Of a stretch of DNA of 57,500 bases, positions 46,170 to 57,005 are shown one piece after another. The first letter of the stretch is position 1, and each line of letters starts with the position of its first letter. A model generated the notes under the pieces. The model made no database searches, was not told the origin of the DNA, and saw only the letters and a program-made list of their open reading frames with translations. The position numbers and the translations under genes were made by a program. Origin of the DNA: Symbiodinium natans (Eukaryota > Sar > Dinophyceae > Suessiales > Symbiodiniaceae); the NCBI GenBank assembly GCA_905221605.1, contig CAJNDS010002290.1, positions 387,501-445,000 on the forward strand. The letters are read 5' to 3'.

Positions 46170-46820
46170 GGTTTGGGGTTTAGGGTTTGGGGTTTAGGGT
46201 TTAGGGTTTAGGGTTTGGGTTTACGGTTTAGGGTGTCTGCTTCTCGGTGCTCCGCAAGCTTTTTGTAGCGCCTGCAGCAACCTCGACCCTAAACCCTAAC
46301 TCTTTGAAGCACATTGGACACCGCTCTGGAATCTGCCGCGCGCCAACGCTCCCATGCATACAAGAGCTGCTGTTGTTGGGATCCCCAAACCCCGACAGCC
46401 ACGACAGCCACGACCCGGAAACCCAAATTCCCGACAGACCAAGCCCCAATGTTCAATGCCCCATTCCTCGACCCTGAGCCCTAAGCCATACCTGAGAGTG
46501 TCTAAGCCCAAAGACGCAAAAGACTCCAAACCCCAGACCCTGGAAACCCGAACCACTAAACCCCAACTCCTAAACCCAAACCCCTCAACCCCAACCCCTA
46601 ACGACAACAATGATAATAAGAATACTGTTCAAAACATTAGATAATAATAAGAAGAAAAAGTAAAACTAATGATATTAATAATGGATAAGAACAATCATGC
46701 GAAGAATGATCGTGACAATAATAGAATACAGATAGTAATAGTGATAATCATAATAAGAATGGTGTTTTTTGTATTAATAGTAGTCATAATCATAAACATA
46801 GAAATCAGTAACCCCTTAAC
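46170..46820. other. Telomeric tract, weak ORFs, AT-rich block
   Basis: G-strand units 46165-46232, an island open on both strands (46240-46480) without recognisable features, then a block of AATAAT/GATAAT trinucleotide-like sequence (46600-46800). Confidence 0.5.
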
Positions 46821-46840
46821 CCTAAAACCTGGACTCTGAG

Positions 46841-46913
46841 GATTGGCATGGCGTTTCTCCTTGCTTCTGCTGTCCGCTACGTCAAGAGCCGAAGGCCTGT
46901 GGGGAGGCTGCAG
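46841..46913 (+). CDS. Candidate transmembrane exon
   Basis: After GACTCTGAG: IGMAFLLASAVRYVKSRRPV, then GRLQ, before GTGTAG. Helix followed by a basic segment. Confidence 0.55.
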
Positions 46914-47447
46914 GGTGTAGGGTTCTAAGGTTTAGGGTTTAGGGTTTAGGGATTAGGGTTTAATTAGGGTTTAGGGTTTAGGGTGTAATTAGGGTTTTAA
47001 GGTTTATAGCCCTTGGAGCCTACGTGTTGAACCCCAAACCCCAAACCCCCAAGCCTAAGCCCTACGGTGAATACATTACGGTCGTTCATTGGATTTGACC
47101 CTGGAAGTTTCTTTGTTGTGCATTCCGGTACTAGCTAATATGAGATGGGCTCAGGGTGTAGGGTTTAGGGTTTAGGGTGACAGGTGTTGGAACGGACGTA
47201 GAAGTTCGCAGTTACCACTAAACCCTACCCCCCCTCCCCCCAAAAAAAAAAAAAAAAAACAGAAAAAGGCACAAACCCCTGAACCTCAAAATGCTCAGAC
47301 CTGCTGCCTACTCAAACCCGAGCCCTAAACCCTGAGCTCAAACCCTAACCCTAAAAGCCTTAAACCTGAACCCTGAACCGTAAACCCGAAACCTTCCCCC
47401 CCCCTCCCGAAAACAAGGGAAGGGGGGGGGAAACAAAAACAGCAGCT

Positions 47448-47545
47448 AAGCCCTAAGCCCTAAGCCCTAAGCCCTAAGCCCTAAGCCCTCAGCCCTCAGC
47501 CCTAAGCCCTAAGCCCTAAGCCCTAAACCCTAAACCCTAAACCCT
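47448..47545. repeat. (CCCTAAG)n variant array
   Basis: About ten CCCTAAG units then CCCTAAA. This is the complement of the GGGCTTA variant that flanks the LINE. Confidence 0.9.
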
Positions 47546-47595
47546 CTACCTTCCCCCTCCCCAAAACAGAAAAACAAAAAGTAAAAGCGCAGCAG

Positions 47596-47679
47596 CCGCC
47601 TCCCGGATAGGCCCGAGCTGGTCAGGGATGGGCACCCAAAGTTGCACTTCAAGCTGCCCAAGCAGGCCTTGTCCTACCG
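47596..47679 (+). CDS. Candidate exon
   Basis: After GCGCAGCAG: RLPDRPELVRDGHPKLHFKL, then PKQALSY, followed by GGTTAGGG. Strong coding character. Confidence 0.55.
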
Positions 47680-48054
47680 GTTAGGGTTTAGGGTTCAGGG
47701 TTTAGGGTCTAGGGTTTTGGGTTTAGGGTTTTGGGTTTAGGGTTAAGTGTCTTAGGTTTTTGGCTTTGGGCTTGGGGCTTTGGGCTTTGGGCTTTGGGTT
47801 TTGGGTTTTGGGTTTGGTTGCTAGGGAACGAGGGTCTTAAGTACATTTTTATGATAGTTGCATGGTCCCTCAGTATGGGCCCTGAATTGGGAACCCCTGA
47901 TGCACCCCTTCTGTACCCACCCTAAACCCTAAACCCTAAACACTAAACCCTAAACCCTAAACCCTAAACCGGGCCCAGATGTCAGAACCCTTTAAGGTAA
48001 AGGACCACAGCAAGGGGCCAGATAACTTCCCGTAGATACAGTATAGCCCGCGAT

Positions 48055-48165
48055 ACAGAAATATAAATAAAAATAAATAAATCAATAAATAACTAATTAA
48101 GTAAATGAATAAATAAATAATAAATAAATGTAAATAACTAAATAACTAAATAAATAAATAAATAA

Positions 48166-48200
<35 letters not shown>
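48055..48200. repeat. AT-rich block: (AAAT)n and (TA)n
   Basis: TAAATAAATAAAT-type units then (TA)n 48170-48197, followed by a family B-like right arm (GGTAGCTAATTCCTTCATTCC, about 48250). Confidence 0.9.
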
Positions 48201-48574
48201 TTTATGATACACGTATTGTTCCATTTGTATAAGGGATTCTATAGGGTAGCTAATTCCTTCATTCCCTACTGAGAACCAGTAGGTTGCAGAGCCCTCTCTG
48301 CAGGGCTTAGGGTTTCGGGCTAATCCCCTAGCCCGCAGATCCCAAACTCTAAACCCGAAGCCCTAAACCCTAAGCCCTAAACCCTAAACCCTAAACCCTA
48401 AACCCTGAACCCTAAACCCTATACCCTATACCCTGTACCTTCCCCCCCTCCCCAAGACAGAAGAACGGTCAGCTAGAAGCGTTGGTCGGTCCATGGGCTT
48501 TCCGATGTAGAAGGAGCTTTCTAGAAGTGCTTTTTGGATCTTAGGTTTCACGCGCCCCCAGCATCTTGCTGGGG

Positions 48575-49490
48575 CTAGGGTTTACGGTGTAGGGTTTAGG
48601 GTTTAGGGTTTAGGGTTTAGGGTTTAGGGTTTAGGGTTTGGGCAACTCGTGTAGCTTCTTCGTCCCACCCCGATAGGGTTCAACATGTCCTACGGTGCTT
48701 TCCGTTGCTCCTCCCCTAGCTGGGGCTGGGGTTTAGGGTCCAGGGCTTAGGGTCTAGGGTCTGTAGGGTTTAGAGTTTAGGGTTGAGGTGTGAAAGCCAC
48801 CAATTAGGTTGTGGGTGCCATTTAGCCTTGGATCTTCGTGGGTTTCAAGGTTCGGGGATTAGGAAAGTGCTTAAGGCTTCCTGGTTTAGGGTCTCCCTAA
48901 ACCCTAAACCCTAAAATTTAGGAGCCTCCGGCTCACCGCCGACCCCCCCACACCCTATACCCAGAAGCCCAGAACCCTAATCCCTCAAGAACCCTCACTC
49001 CAGGTTGTGAGCCTCTGTGGGTCTAATGCTCTTCTCTTTAGAGTAGGTGAGGGCTTTGGGTTCGGGGCAGGTTTGGTTGGGCTGTCGGGTATTGGTGTGG
49101 GGGTGTGGGGGGCTGCGGGGGGCTGCGGGGTGGGGGGGTGAAAAGGGGGTGGGGGTGGGGAGTGTGGGGTGGGGAGTGGGGGGGGGGTGAGTGGGGGGAG
49201 GAGGCGGGGGTGGGGGGGTGGGCGGGCGCGTGGTGGGGGTGGGGCGCGTGGTGGGGGGGTGCCAAAGGAGCCCTACCCCCTGTGCTGAACCGCCTATGGT
49301 CGGTGCGTTTACATCGTGCTGCCACGGTCCCCCACGAAAAAATTGTGCACCGACCCCCCCCCCCCAACCCCCCTCCCCCACCACGTTTCGTTTCAAGGTT
49401 TTTGGGGGTGTAAGGGAGGGGAGGGGGAGGGTTCCCTCCCCGTCGGCGGACCCTGAACCCTAAACCCTAAACCCTAACCGCCCAACTTTG
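48575..49490. other. Telomeric and G-rich stretch, no gene
   Basis: TTTAGGG 48585-48640, decayed units to 48890, then a G-rich low-complexity block (49098-49262) and unique sequence. ORFs across the G-rich block are compositional artefacts. Confidence 0.6.
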
Positions 49491-49511
49491 CATGCCACAC
49501 GCCTTGGCCAG

Positions 49512-49588
49512 GCCGCTCACGCATCGATCAAGGTGAAGGAGAGGGGTCTGGGCCCTGCAGACACCAAGCAAGCAAGCCTGAAAGAACC
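49512..49588 (+). CDS. Candidate exon
   Basis: After CTTGGCCAG: AAHASIKVKERGLGPADTKQ, then ASLKE. AAG|GTGAAG at 49532 could end it as a 21-nt micro-exon. Confidence 0.35.
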
Positions 49589-49864
49589 CGAAGCCCTAAA
49601 CCCAAAACCCTAAACCCTGTCCTAAATCCTAAACCCTAAGCCCAAAGCCCAAAGCCCAAAAACCCTAAGCCCTAAACCCTAAACCCTCAACCTGGCTCCT
49701 CTGAACCCTGAACCTTCGCCCTCGACCCTAAACCCTTCTCACAAAAACAGCAAGAAACCCCGAATCGTATACATACGGTGCCCTCCTCATTCCCCTTCTT
49801 TGGGGTTAGGTGCCCTTCAAAGCTAGAAACCCCAAGCCCCAAAACCTTAGATCGTGGCGCTGGA

Positions 49865-49982
49865 CTGGTGAACCCTAAACCCTAAACCCTCAACCCTAAA
49901 CCCTCAACCCTCAACCCTAAACCCTAAACCCTAAACCCTAAACCCTAAACCCTAAACCCTAAACCCTAAACCCTAAACCCTC
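49865..49982. repeat. (CCCTAAA)n tract
   Basis: About 16 units with CCCTCAA variants. Confidence 0.95.
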
Positions 49983-50024
49983 CTGAGCCGAACACCGTCA
50001 TCCCTGGACAGACGGGGTCTAGAG

Positions 50025-50540
50025 GTTTAGGGTTCAGGGGTTTAGGGTTTAGGGTTTAGGGTTTAGGGTTTAGGGTTTAGGGGTTTCGGGTTTAGGGTTT
50101 AGGGTTAGGGTCAGGGGTTTAGGGGTTTAGGGTTTAGGGGCTTAGGGTTTAGGGTTTAAAATTTAGGGCATGGGGTTTGGGAGGTTTAGGGGTTTGGGGG
50201 TTTCGGGTTTCAGGGTTTAGGGCTTAGGGGTTCAGGGTTCAGGGTTTAGGGTTTAGGGCTGAGGGTTTTGGAGTTTTAGGGGTTTTTAGGGGTTTGGGTT
50301 TTAGGGGTTTCGGGTTTAGGGCTTGGGGTTTTCGGGGTTTAGGGCTTACTTTTTTGGAGTTTTAGGGGTTTAGGGCTTGAGTGGTTTAGGGTTTGGGTTT
50401 TAGGGGTTTAGGGTTTAGGGCTTGGGGTTTTCGGGGTTTAGGGGCTCAGTGTTTTAGGGTTTAGGGTTCAGGGCTTCGGGTGTTAGGGGTTGCGGGGTTT
50501 GGGGGGTTTTAGGGGTTTAGGGGTTTCGAGATTTAGGGGT
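50025..50540. repeat. Long degenerate (TTTAGGG/TTTAGGGG)n region
   Basis: About 515 bp of G-strand units with GGGGTTT, TTCGGG and TTGGGG variants. No coding signal. Confidence 0.85.
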
Positions 50541-50543
50541 TTC

Positions 50544-50808
50544 GCGGAGTCGCTGGCGCGGTACGTCAAGCGGATGCAACGGCGCACGTGGGGCGACGGC
50601 TTCACGCCTCAGGCGCTTGCCAAGCGGTTCAAGTTGCTGATCCACGTCATCGGCAGCTCAGCAGAAGTCGTGGTTCACGCATCCGAGCCGTGTGTGCCAG
50701 AGGTCTACGTTGTGCCAGAGGTCTACGTTGTATACCAGGACCGCCACTACGATGCCACTCGCTCCGTGCCCCCTCTGTTGGCAACCCTGGCGAGGGATGC
50801 TGTGCCTG
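50544..50808 (+). CDS. OTU-domain cysteine protease fragment
   Basis: About 88 open codons: ESLARYVKRMQRRTWGDGFT, then PQALAKRFKLLIHVIG ... VVYQDRHYDAT. WGDxxxxQALAxxF...IxVI and the C-terminal HYDA box match the second half of OTU deubiquitinases; His at 50745 is the expected catalytic His. The N-terminal DGNCLF half with the catalytic Cys is not nearby. An 18-nt tandem duplication repeats VPEVYV. Flanked by telomeric arrays on both sides: an exon of a spliced gene or an isolated fragment. Confidence 0.7.
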
Positions 50809-50984
50809 GTGTTTAGGGTTTAGGGTTTAGGGCCTAGGGTTTAGGGTTTAGGGTTTAGGGGTTAGGGTTTAGGGTTTAGGGTGGAGTAGCGCACTGCATG
50901 GCAGTGCTGCGACGAGTACGGGCGGTCTCGGGGTGTAGAGGTTGAGGGTTTAGGGGCTTAGGGGTTTGAGGGGCTTTAGAGGGT

Positions 50985-51095
50985 CTTTAGGGGCTTCAGC
51001 GGCTTTAGGAGCTTTAGGAGCTTTATAGGGGCTTTATAGGGGCTTTACAGGGGCTTTACAGGGGCTTTACAGGGGCTTTAGGGGCTTTAGGGGCT
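50985..51095. repeat. (GGGGCTTTA)n variant array
   Basis: About ten 9-10-bp units, GGGGCTTTA(C/T/G)A; a diverged telomeric variant. Confidence 0.85.
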
Positions 51096-51097
51096 TT

Positions 51098-51175
51098 ATG
51101 GCCCAGCTCCTGGGGCAGGAGCTTGCCTCACGCAGTGTGTCTGTGGCGGAGCTCCTTTACTTCTGGGAGAAGGCC
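51098..51175 (+). CDS. Candidate exon
   Basis: MAQLLGQELASRSVSVAELL, then YFWEKAP. Preceded by a (GGGGCTTTA)n array (50985-51095). May begin the THNWGN-type gene. Confidence 0.5.
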
Positions 51176-51199
51176 CCGAAACCCTGCGCCTAGCGTTCG

Positions 51200-51780
51200 T
51201 CGAACCCTAAGCCCGACGCCCTAAAACCCCCTAGACCCCCAAACCCCGAAAAAAACCCTAAACCTATAAACCCAAACCTCCCAACCCCCAAAGCTCCCAA
51301 AGCCCCCAACCCCTATGAACCCGTAGCGCCAAAACCGAGAACCGAAACTCTGGTGCCTGAACCGTAGTGAGTTCTTTTTTGGAATTTTGCCAGGGGCTTT
51401 CAGGGTTGGAGTTGTTAGGCTTTGGGGGTTCAGCATCTAGGGCTCAGGAAAAGCCACTCACAAAGGACGACTGAATGACATGTTTTGAAATGTTTTGGGC
51501 CCCTAACCTCCCCCAAAACCCTAAACACTAAACCCCCCCAGTCCCGCATGAGCAGAGTGACATGTTTTACGCCCCCCAGCCTCCCCCCAAACCCAAAACA
51601 CTCAAAACCCCTACGTAGACCCAAGCTGCAAACCTCTTGACTAGGGGTTTAGTGTGGTTCCGGGTTTTGGATATCAGGGTTTACTGGGACAGACTCCTCC
51701 AATCTCCGACCTGACGAGAATCCGTGCGCGTTGAAATTGAAAGTTTCGGGCCTAGGAGTAAAACCTCTCATTGAATTCTT
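51200..51780. other. Unique stretch without recognised gene
   Basis: Short ORFs on both strands only. A pair of ACATGTTTT-type motifs (51477, 51558) is in inverted-like context. No telomeric array. Confidence 0.35.
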
Positions 51781-51789
51781 GACAAACTG

Positions 51790-51886
51790 AACCCCAAACC
51801 CTAAACCCTGAACCCTGAACCCTAAACCCTACACCCTAAACCCTAAACCCTAAACCCTAAACCCTAAACCCTAAACCCTAAACCCT
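51790..51886. repeat. (CCCTAAA)n tract
   Basis: About 13 units, ending at the exon below. Confidence 0.95.
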
Positions 51887-51906
51887 TCCGCCCAATCACG
51901 CTCCAG

Positions 51907-51990
51907 GTGCCGGCGGTGATGCCCCACTTCGATGCCAACTTTGCCACCACGCACGACGTGGTCCGCCATGCCATCATCCCTCTCTCGAAG
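51907..51990 (+). CDS. THNWGN-type gene, exon 1
   Basis: 84 nt, phase 0 to 0, after CACGCTCCAG and before GTGCAG: VPAVMPHFDANFATTHDVVR, then HAIIPLSK. The open frame extends upstream to 51886 (FRPITLQ). Phase-matched to the 52720 exon. Belongs with the exons at 53736, 54526, 55430 and 57230. Confidence 0.7.
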
Positions 51991-52122
51991 GTGCAGGCAT
52001 GGAGATCGAAACCCCAAAGGCATGGAGACCGAGAGCCCCCAAACCCCTCAATGTCTGAACCCTCCAAAGAACTCTTTGAGACCTGGTCCTATAAAATGTG
52101 TATGCTATCCATACATACATAT

Positions 52123-52395
52123 CTATATATATATATATATATATAATATAATATACATATATATATATATATATATGTACATATATATATATACACATAC
52201 ATATATGTGTGTGTATATATATAGAGTACATGCAGACCCTAAGTCTGCAAGGCCTACAGGCCTAAATCCCCACAAAACCTCCAACCCCTGGTTCCCTGGT
52301 TCCTCAACGCCTGGGAGCCCGATGCCCCTACAGGCCCTAACCTTAAACATGACATACATGAATGAATACACAAGCACGATGTGTGTATATAAGTA

Positions 52396-52426
<31 letters not shown>

Positions 52427-52450
52427 ATATATATATATATATATACAGAG
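52123..52450. repeat. (TA)n and (AAAT)n microsatellites
   Basis: (TA)n 52121-52222 with CA interruptions; (TAAA)n 52396-52428 then (TA)n. Lies in the presumed intron 51991-52719. Confidence 0.9.
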
Positions 52451-52719
52451 CCATTGGTTGTATGGTACCTAGTTTTGTCTACATTATGGGCCCTGAGCCC
52501 TAAGCCGAGTAGACCCTAAGGCTCTCAAGCCCCACTACACCCTGAGCCTAATCCTGGTCTAGACCCTAAACACTCAACCCCCAATCCCTAAACCCCCAAA
52601 AGCCCCAAACCCCAGACCCTAAACACCCAGGTCACCCAAGCCTAAACCCCCAAACCCTAAACCCTAAACCCTACACCCTAAACCCTAAACCCTAAACCCG
52701 CCTGGCCACTTCGGGGCAG

Positions 52720-52790
52720 GCGCAGCCTTTGGAGTCGTCCTCCTACGCCACGCTCATCGCCGAGGGCAACTATCGCCCCCCTGAACCTGG
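52720..52790 (+). CDS. THNWGN-type gene, exon 2
   Basis: After TCGGGGCAG: AQPLESSSYATLIAEGNYRP, then PEP. Phase 0 in. The frame remains open to about 52810; exact donor unclear. Confidence 0.65.
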
Positions 52791-52809
52791 GGCGCCGAAT
52801 CAGAGGGGT

Positions 52810-52980
52810 TTCGGGGTTAGGGTTTAGGGTATTAGGGTATTAGGGTATTAGGGTATTAGGGTATTAGGGTATTAGGGTTTAGGGTTTAGGGTTTAGGGTA
52901 TTAGGGCTTAGCGTTTAGACTTTTAGGGTATTAGGGTTTCGGGTATCAGTGTATAGGGTATTATAGGGTTTAGGGAGGGG
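52810..52980. repeat. (TATTAGGG)n variant array
   Basis: Six perfect TATTAGGG units (52829-52877), an 8-bp variant of the telomere unit, mixed with TTTAGGG. Confidence 0.9.
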
Positions 52981-53324
52981 AACCTTACCCAGCCTCCAGC
53001 TATGCGGCCCGTTTGGGGTTTAGGGACGAAGTTGTGGGTTTTAGGGCTCAAAGTCAAGTGCCCACCCATTCTTACCCACCCCCCCCTCCCCAAAGCTGTC
53101 AGGAGTCTGCAAACAAATAGAGACTGGAAGAAAATCCCAAGAACCCTCAACCCTAAACCAAAATGGATCAACTTCCAGGTAGGGAAGGACTTGCAGGGTT
53201 TCTCGGGGTTAGGGCTCCATGAATCCCCAAAACCTTAAAGCGAGGAAATTAAGCCCTAAACCCTTAAGCCTTGAGGGGTCACTGAGTCAAGGGCCAGCCT
53301 GGAAGGACTTTAAGGCCTCTACTT

Positions 53325-53420
53325 GGGGTTTAGGGTTTAGGGTTTAGGGTTTAGGGTTTAGGGTTTAGAGTTTAGGGTTTAGGGTTTAGGGTTTAGGGTT
53401 CAGGGTTCAGGGTTTAGGGT
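53325..53420. repeat. (TTTAGGG)n tract
   Basis: About 12 units. Confidence 0.95.
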
Positions 53421-53735
53421 TTCGGGCTTACCGTGTAGGGTTTCGGGTTTTGGGTTTGGATTTAGCGTTAACAGGGATTCAGAGATTGAGAGTTTAGGCA
53501 TTGGTTTAGCATTGTTGTCGGGCTTGTTGTCTGTTCGCGATGTTTTGGGCTCGGCCTACGGCACCCGAACGCCTACGCGTCTGTAAGCGCATCTAAACAA
53601 TCTAACCCCAAGCCTTGGGATATTCCCCCCTATACAAACAGTCCTTATAATTTATAATAGGGATTATATTGTACCCCCCTATCAGGATTGTTAGTTTAAG
53701 GGGGAACGTCCCATCCCAAACCCTTAAACTGCCAG

Positions 53736-53846
53736 GACTTCATGGTGACCCACAACTGGGGCAACAAGTTCTGCCACTTGATCGCCGCCATCCTCTCCGA
53801 AGCCATAGGCCACACGCCATTCGCTCGCGTCGCAAAGCTTTTGGGG
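53736..53846 (+). CDS. THNWGN-type gene, exon 3
   Basis: 111 nt, 37 codons, phase 0 to 0, after AACTGCCAG; the donor G|GTTTAG is itself a telomeric unit. Peptide: DFMVTHNWGNKFCHLIAAIL, then SEAIGHTPFARVAKLLG. I recognise VTHNWGNxFxxLxAAI from predicted proteins of dinoflagellates. Biochemical function unknown. The minus strand shows no comparable signal. Confidence 0.75.
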
Positions 53847-54309
53847 GTTTAGGGTTTAGGGATTATAGGGTTTTGGGTTTAGACTCTTCACGGGCGCAGC
53901 TGTCTGGCTACTTACTCAGAGGGTCCATTGGCAGTACCAGTACGGAATGAAAAAAACCAAAAACCATGCTAAATCGGTAGGGTTTAGGGTTTTGGGTTCA
54001 GGGGGACCCTAAAGCCTAAACCCTAAACCCCAATCATCCCCCCTACTTCCAACTCAAGATTTCCTTCCACTCGCATGCCGGTTTCTCGTGGGGCTCCCTC
54101 CGTTGTCGTTGCGCGGGCGCTCGCGGTGATGACCCGAAGACAACCTTAGAAGTGACTTCTTGGGCTAGTTGGATCAGTTGGGTTTTGGGGTTTTGGGGTT
54201 TTGGGACTTAGTTTTCATGTTCTTCTTCGTGGGTGGCTTTTTCTTCCGGTGCAGGGTTGCCGTCGTACGGTCGGGTTTGGGCTGCTGTCAGGAGAAGCTC
54301 TAAACCCAA

Positions 54310-54510
54310 AACCGAAAACCCTAAACCCTAAACCCTAAACCCTAAACCTAAACCCTAAACCCTGAACCGTAAACCCTAAACCCTAAACCCTAAACCCTAA
54401 ACCCTAAACCCTAAACCCTAAACCCTAAACCCTGAACCCTGAACCCTAGACCCTAAACCCTACCCTAAACCCTGAACCCTAAACCCTAAACCCTGAACCC
54501 TGAACCCTGA
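54310..54510. repeat. (CCCTAAA)n tract
   Basis: About 27 units with CCCTGAA variants. An island before it (54045-54170) reads ISFHSHAGFSWGSLRCRCAG and may be coding. Confidence 0.9.
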
Positions 54511-54525
54511 AACCGAAGCTGGCAG

Positions 54526-54594
54526 GGGAGAAGACCTACGAGACCACGGCAGAGCAGCTGGCACAAAACCGGATGTCGATCCTCCACACGGAGG
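54526..54594 (+). CDS. THNWGN-type gene, exon 4 (probable)
   Basis: After GCTGGCAG: EKTYETTAEQLAQNRMSILH, then TE. Followed by GAG|GCACCT (GC donor) or a later site. Sits between the THNWGN and YWVC exons. Confidence 0.55.
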
Positions 54595-54639
54595 CACCTT
54601 TGAGGGTTTCTGAATGACTTTGAAACTAGAATAGCCCTG

Positions 54640-54840
54640 AACCCTAGCCCTAAACCCTAAACCCTAAACCGTAAGCCCTAAGCCCTAAGCCCTAAGCCCT
54701 AAAGCCTAAACTCTAAACCCTAAACCCTAAACTTTAGGGCCCTAAACCCTAAACCCTAAACCCTAAACCCTAAGCCCTAAACCCTAAACCCTAAACCCTA
54801 AACCCCAAACCCTAAACCCCAAACCTAAGCCGTAGACCCT
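54640..54840. repeat. (CCCTAAA)n tract with inverted junction
   Basis: Contains the palindrome TTTAGGGCCCTAAA (54733-54746) and a CCCTAAG sub-block (54668-54698). Confidence 0.9.
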
Positions 54841-55215
54841 AAACCCAGAACCCCAAAACCCTGCAAGTTTCTGTGCCTCTGTTCTTCAGGGCTTATCGTT
54901 TGCCTGAAATCTCTCTGGATGAAGTCGAGAGGTCCCTAGTGTCGTGAAAAACTCTCAAGCTAAACCCAGAACCCTAGTCTATAAGCTACCATATCTGTGT
55001 GCCCTAAACCCTGAAGTCTAAACCCTAAACCCTAAACCCTACACCCTAAACCCTAAACCCTGAACCCTAAATTTAAGAGGTTCCGGCTCAAGCCGCCGAC
55101 CCCGCTGGAGCATAGTTGAGGGTCTAAACCCCCCCCCCACCCCCTGTCTTTTTGGCTTGAGCTGCTCCCCCAAACGTTTCACAAAACTCTGGGATGATTT
55201 TCGAACCATGCGAGC

Positions 55216-55345
55216 GGGGGGGTGTGGGGGGGTGGGGGGGAGGTGGGGGCGTGGGGGGTGGGGGTGGGGGGGGGGTTGGGGGGGGTGGCGGGGGTGGGGG
55301 GGGGGGGGGGGGGGGGGGGGTGGGGGGGGGTGGGGGGGTGCCCCA
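55216..55345. repeat. G-rich low-complexity block
   Basis: About 130 bp of nearly pure G with T/C interruptions; ORFs across it are artefacts. Confidence 0.95.
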
Positions 55346-55429
55346 GGGTGGGCGGACCCTAAACCCTAAACCCTAAGCCCTAAGCCCTAAACCCTAAACC
55401 CTAAACCCTAAACCGACATGGCATGGGAG

Positions 55430-55481
55430 GCAGACAAGCTCCATCGGCGCTACTGGGTGTGCTGCTTCTGCGCCTTGGCCC
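55430..55481 (+). CDS. THNWGN-type gene, exon 5
   Basis: After ATGGGAG and before GTGAAG: ADKLHRRYWVCCFCALA. YWVCxFC is the second landmark of this domain as I know it. An expected following VNQH-type segment is not found nearby, so an exon is missing, diverged or unrecognised. Confidence 0.65.
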
Positions 55482-55687
55482 GTGAAGCGGGGTTAGAGTT
55501 TAGGGTTTAGGGTTCAGGGTTGAGAGTTGAGGGTTTAGGGTTTAGGGTTGAGGGTTTCAGGGTTTGAGGGTTTAGGGTTTTTGGGGTCCGGAACCCCAAC
55601 ATCCACCTTGACATGCCAAAAACAGGAAATGTTGGAGGTACCGCTGGTGGTGGAACTTAACTAGAGGAGGTACCCGAAAAGGGTTGG

Positions 55688-55755
55688 GGATCAAGAAGCT
55701 GCGGCTGAGCCGCTTTACCCTCGACAACTCCCTATTCTACTCGGGGGTTGATAAT
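55688..55755 (+). CDS. Candidate exon
   Basis: GIKKLRLSRFTLDNSLFYSG. GC3 is very high in this frame and low in the alternative open frame. Relation to the THNWGN gene unknown. Confidence 0.4.
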
Positions 55756-55796
55756 GGTTTGTGGTTTTCAGCGTTGAGGGTTTAGGGTTCGTTTAC

Positions 55797-55922
55797 CCTA
55801 AACCCTAAACCCTAAACCCTAAACCCTAAACCCTAAACCCTAAACCCTACACCCTAAACAATAAACCCTAAACCCTAAACCCTAAACCCTAAACCCTAAA
55901 CCCTAAACCCTAAACCCTAAAC
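55797..55922. repeat. (CCCTAAA)n tract
   Basis: About 17 units with one CAATAAA variant. Confidence 0.95.
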
Positions 55923-55928
55923 CTTTTA

Positions 55929-56105
55929 TGATTCCAGTGCAAGTGGTTCTGTGGTGAAGCTCAGAAGAACCGACCGTAGCTCGGACATTATCCTCAACCC
56001 CACGAACGCCCAAGCCAGTCGAGCTCCCGCCCAAAGTACACAGAATCATGGCAGCAGTGTTGCTAAAGGCGGCTTTAACAGAGTGAAGTTCTGAGGTGTG
56101 AACCA
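55929..56105. other. Island open on both strands
   Basis: Minus strand: HSVKAAFSNTAAMILCTLGG, then SSTGLGVRGVEDNVRATVG; plus strand: SGSVVKLRRTDRSSDIILNP. About 52 codons each. The minus reading looks more protein-like, which would make it a fragment from another gene. Confidence 0.4.
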
Positions 56106-56176
56106 GCATGCCAGCATCTGCGACACGCCACCTCCGACCGACTCAACCGGGGTGTCTCCGCCAGTACTTCGTTAGT

Positions 56177-56240
56177 GTTTAGGGTTTAGGGTTTAGGGTT
56201 TAGGGTTTAGGGTTTAGGGTTTAGGGTTTAGGGTTTAGCT
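56177..56240. repeat. (TTTAGGG)n tract
   Basis: About 9 units. Confidence 0.95.
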
Positions 56241-56710
56241 TTTGGTGACTAACCCTAAACCCTTAGCCCGAAGCCCTAAGCCCTACAAGAACCCCCCCTC
56301 CCCCCAAACCCTGAACGTGAACCCGAAGCCCATGACCTGCCTTTGCCTTGGATGTCTCGGGGGGATGTATCGTTTTGAGGGGGGGGGGGTTGCGGGTTTA
56401 GGGCGTCAGGAGATTCACGGGCTTTGGGGTTAAGGGTTTTAGGGTTTTAGGGTTTAGTTAGGGTTTAGGGTTTCATGGCTTCGGGCTTCAGGGCTTTGAG
56501 CAAGCGCGAAGCCCGAGGCCCGAGCCCGAGAAGGAAGCCTTAGAAACCCACCATTGGCTTGGAATGCGGGCTCGAAGCTCCTGCTGGTTTAGGGTTTAGG
56601 GTTTAGGGTTTAGGGTTTAGGGTTCTTAAGGAGTTGTGAGTTTGGAATGGGAAATGGGGAGGTTGGAATGGGTCGTAAGGGCTTGTTTTTGTAAAATTCG
56701 GGTTTCATAG

Positions 56711-56850
56711 CAAGTGCCGCTCTGAAGGAGCGGATTGCACCACCCTACAAACCAGAGCCCCGGAACCAGACCTACATCCCGAAGGTCCTAACCCTTGAGG
56801 CTCCAGCCATCTCGCGTTACAATCTGTTGCTGCAACCAACAAACCCACTG
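56711..56850 (+). CDS. Candidate exon
   Basis: After GTTTCATAG: SAALKERIAPPYKPEPRNQT, then YIPKVLTLEAPAISRYN. Phase 2 in, which fits the 1-nt end of the 55430 exon. Protein-like; role unknown. Confidence 0.4.
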
Positions 56851-56898
56851 AACGCCCATCATCATCGTCCTGTCCTCACCTGTTTTTCACACATCCAG

Positions 56899-56902
<4 letters not shown>

Positions 56903-56946
<44 letters not shown>

Positions 56947-57005
56947 GGAGAGAGGGAGAGAGGGAGGGAGGGAGGGAGGGAGGGAGGGAGGGAGGGAGGG
57001 AGAGA
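56903..57005. repeat. (GA)n then (GGGA)n microsatellite
   Basis: (AG)n 56902-56938, mixed AGAGGGAG units, then (GGGA)n to 57003. Confidence 0.95.

Noticed and set aside
49038-49463. Overlapping Gly- and Pro-rich ORFs on both strands
   Set aside because: They are translations of a G-rich low-complexity block.
52123-52402. Ile/Tyr-rich ORFs on both strands
   Set aside because: Translations of (TA)n microsatellites.
55157-55376. Gly-rich ORFs
   Set aside because: Produced by poly-G; no codon signal.
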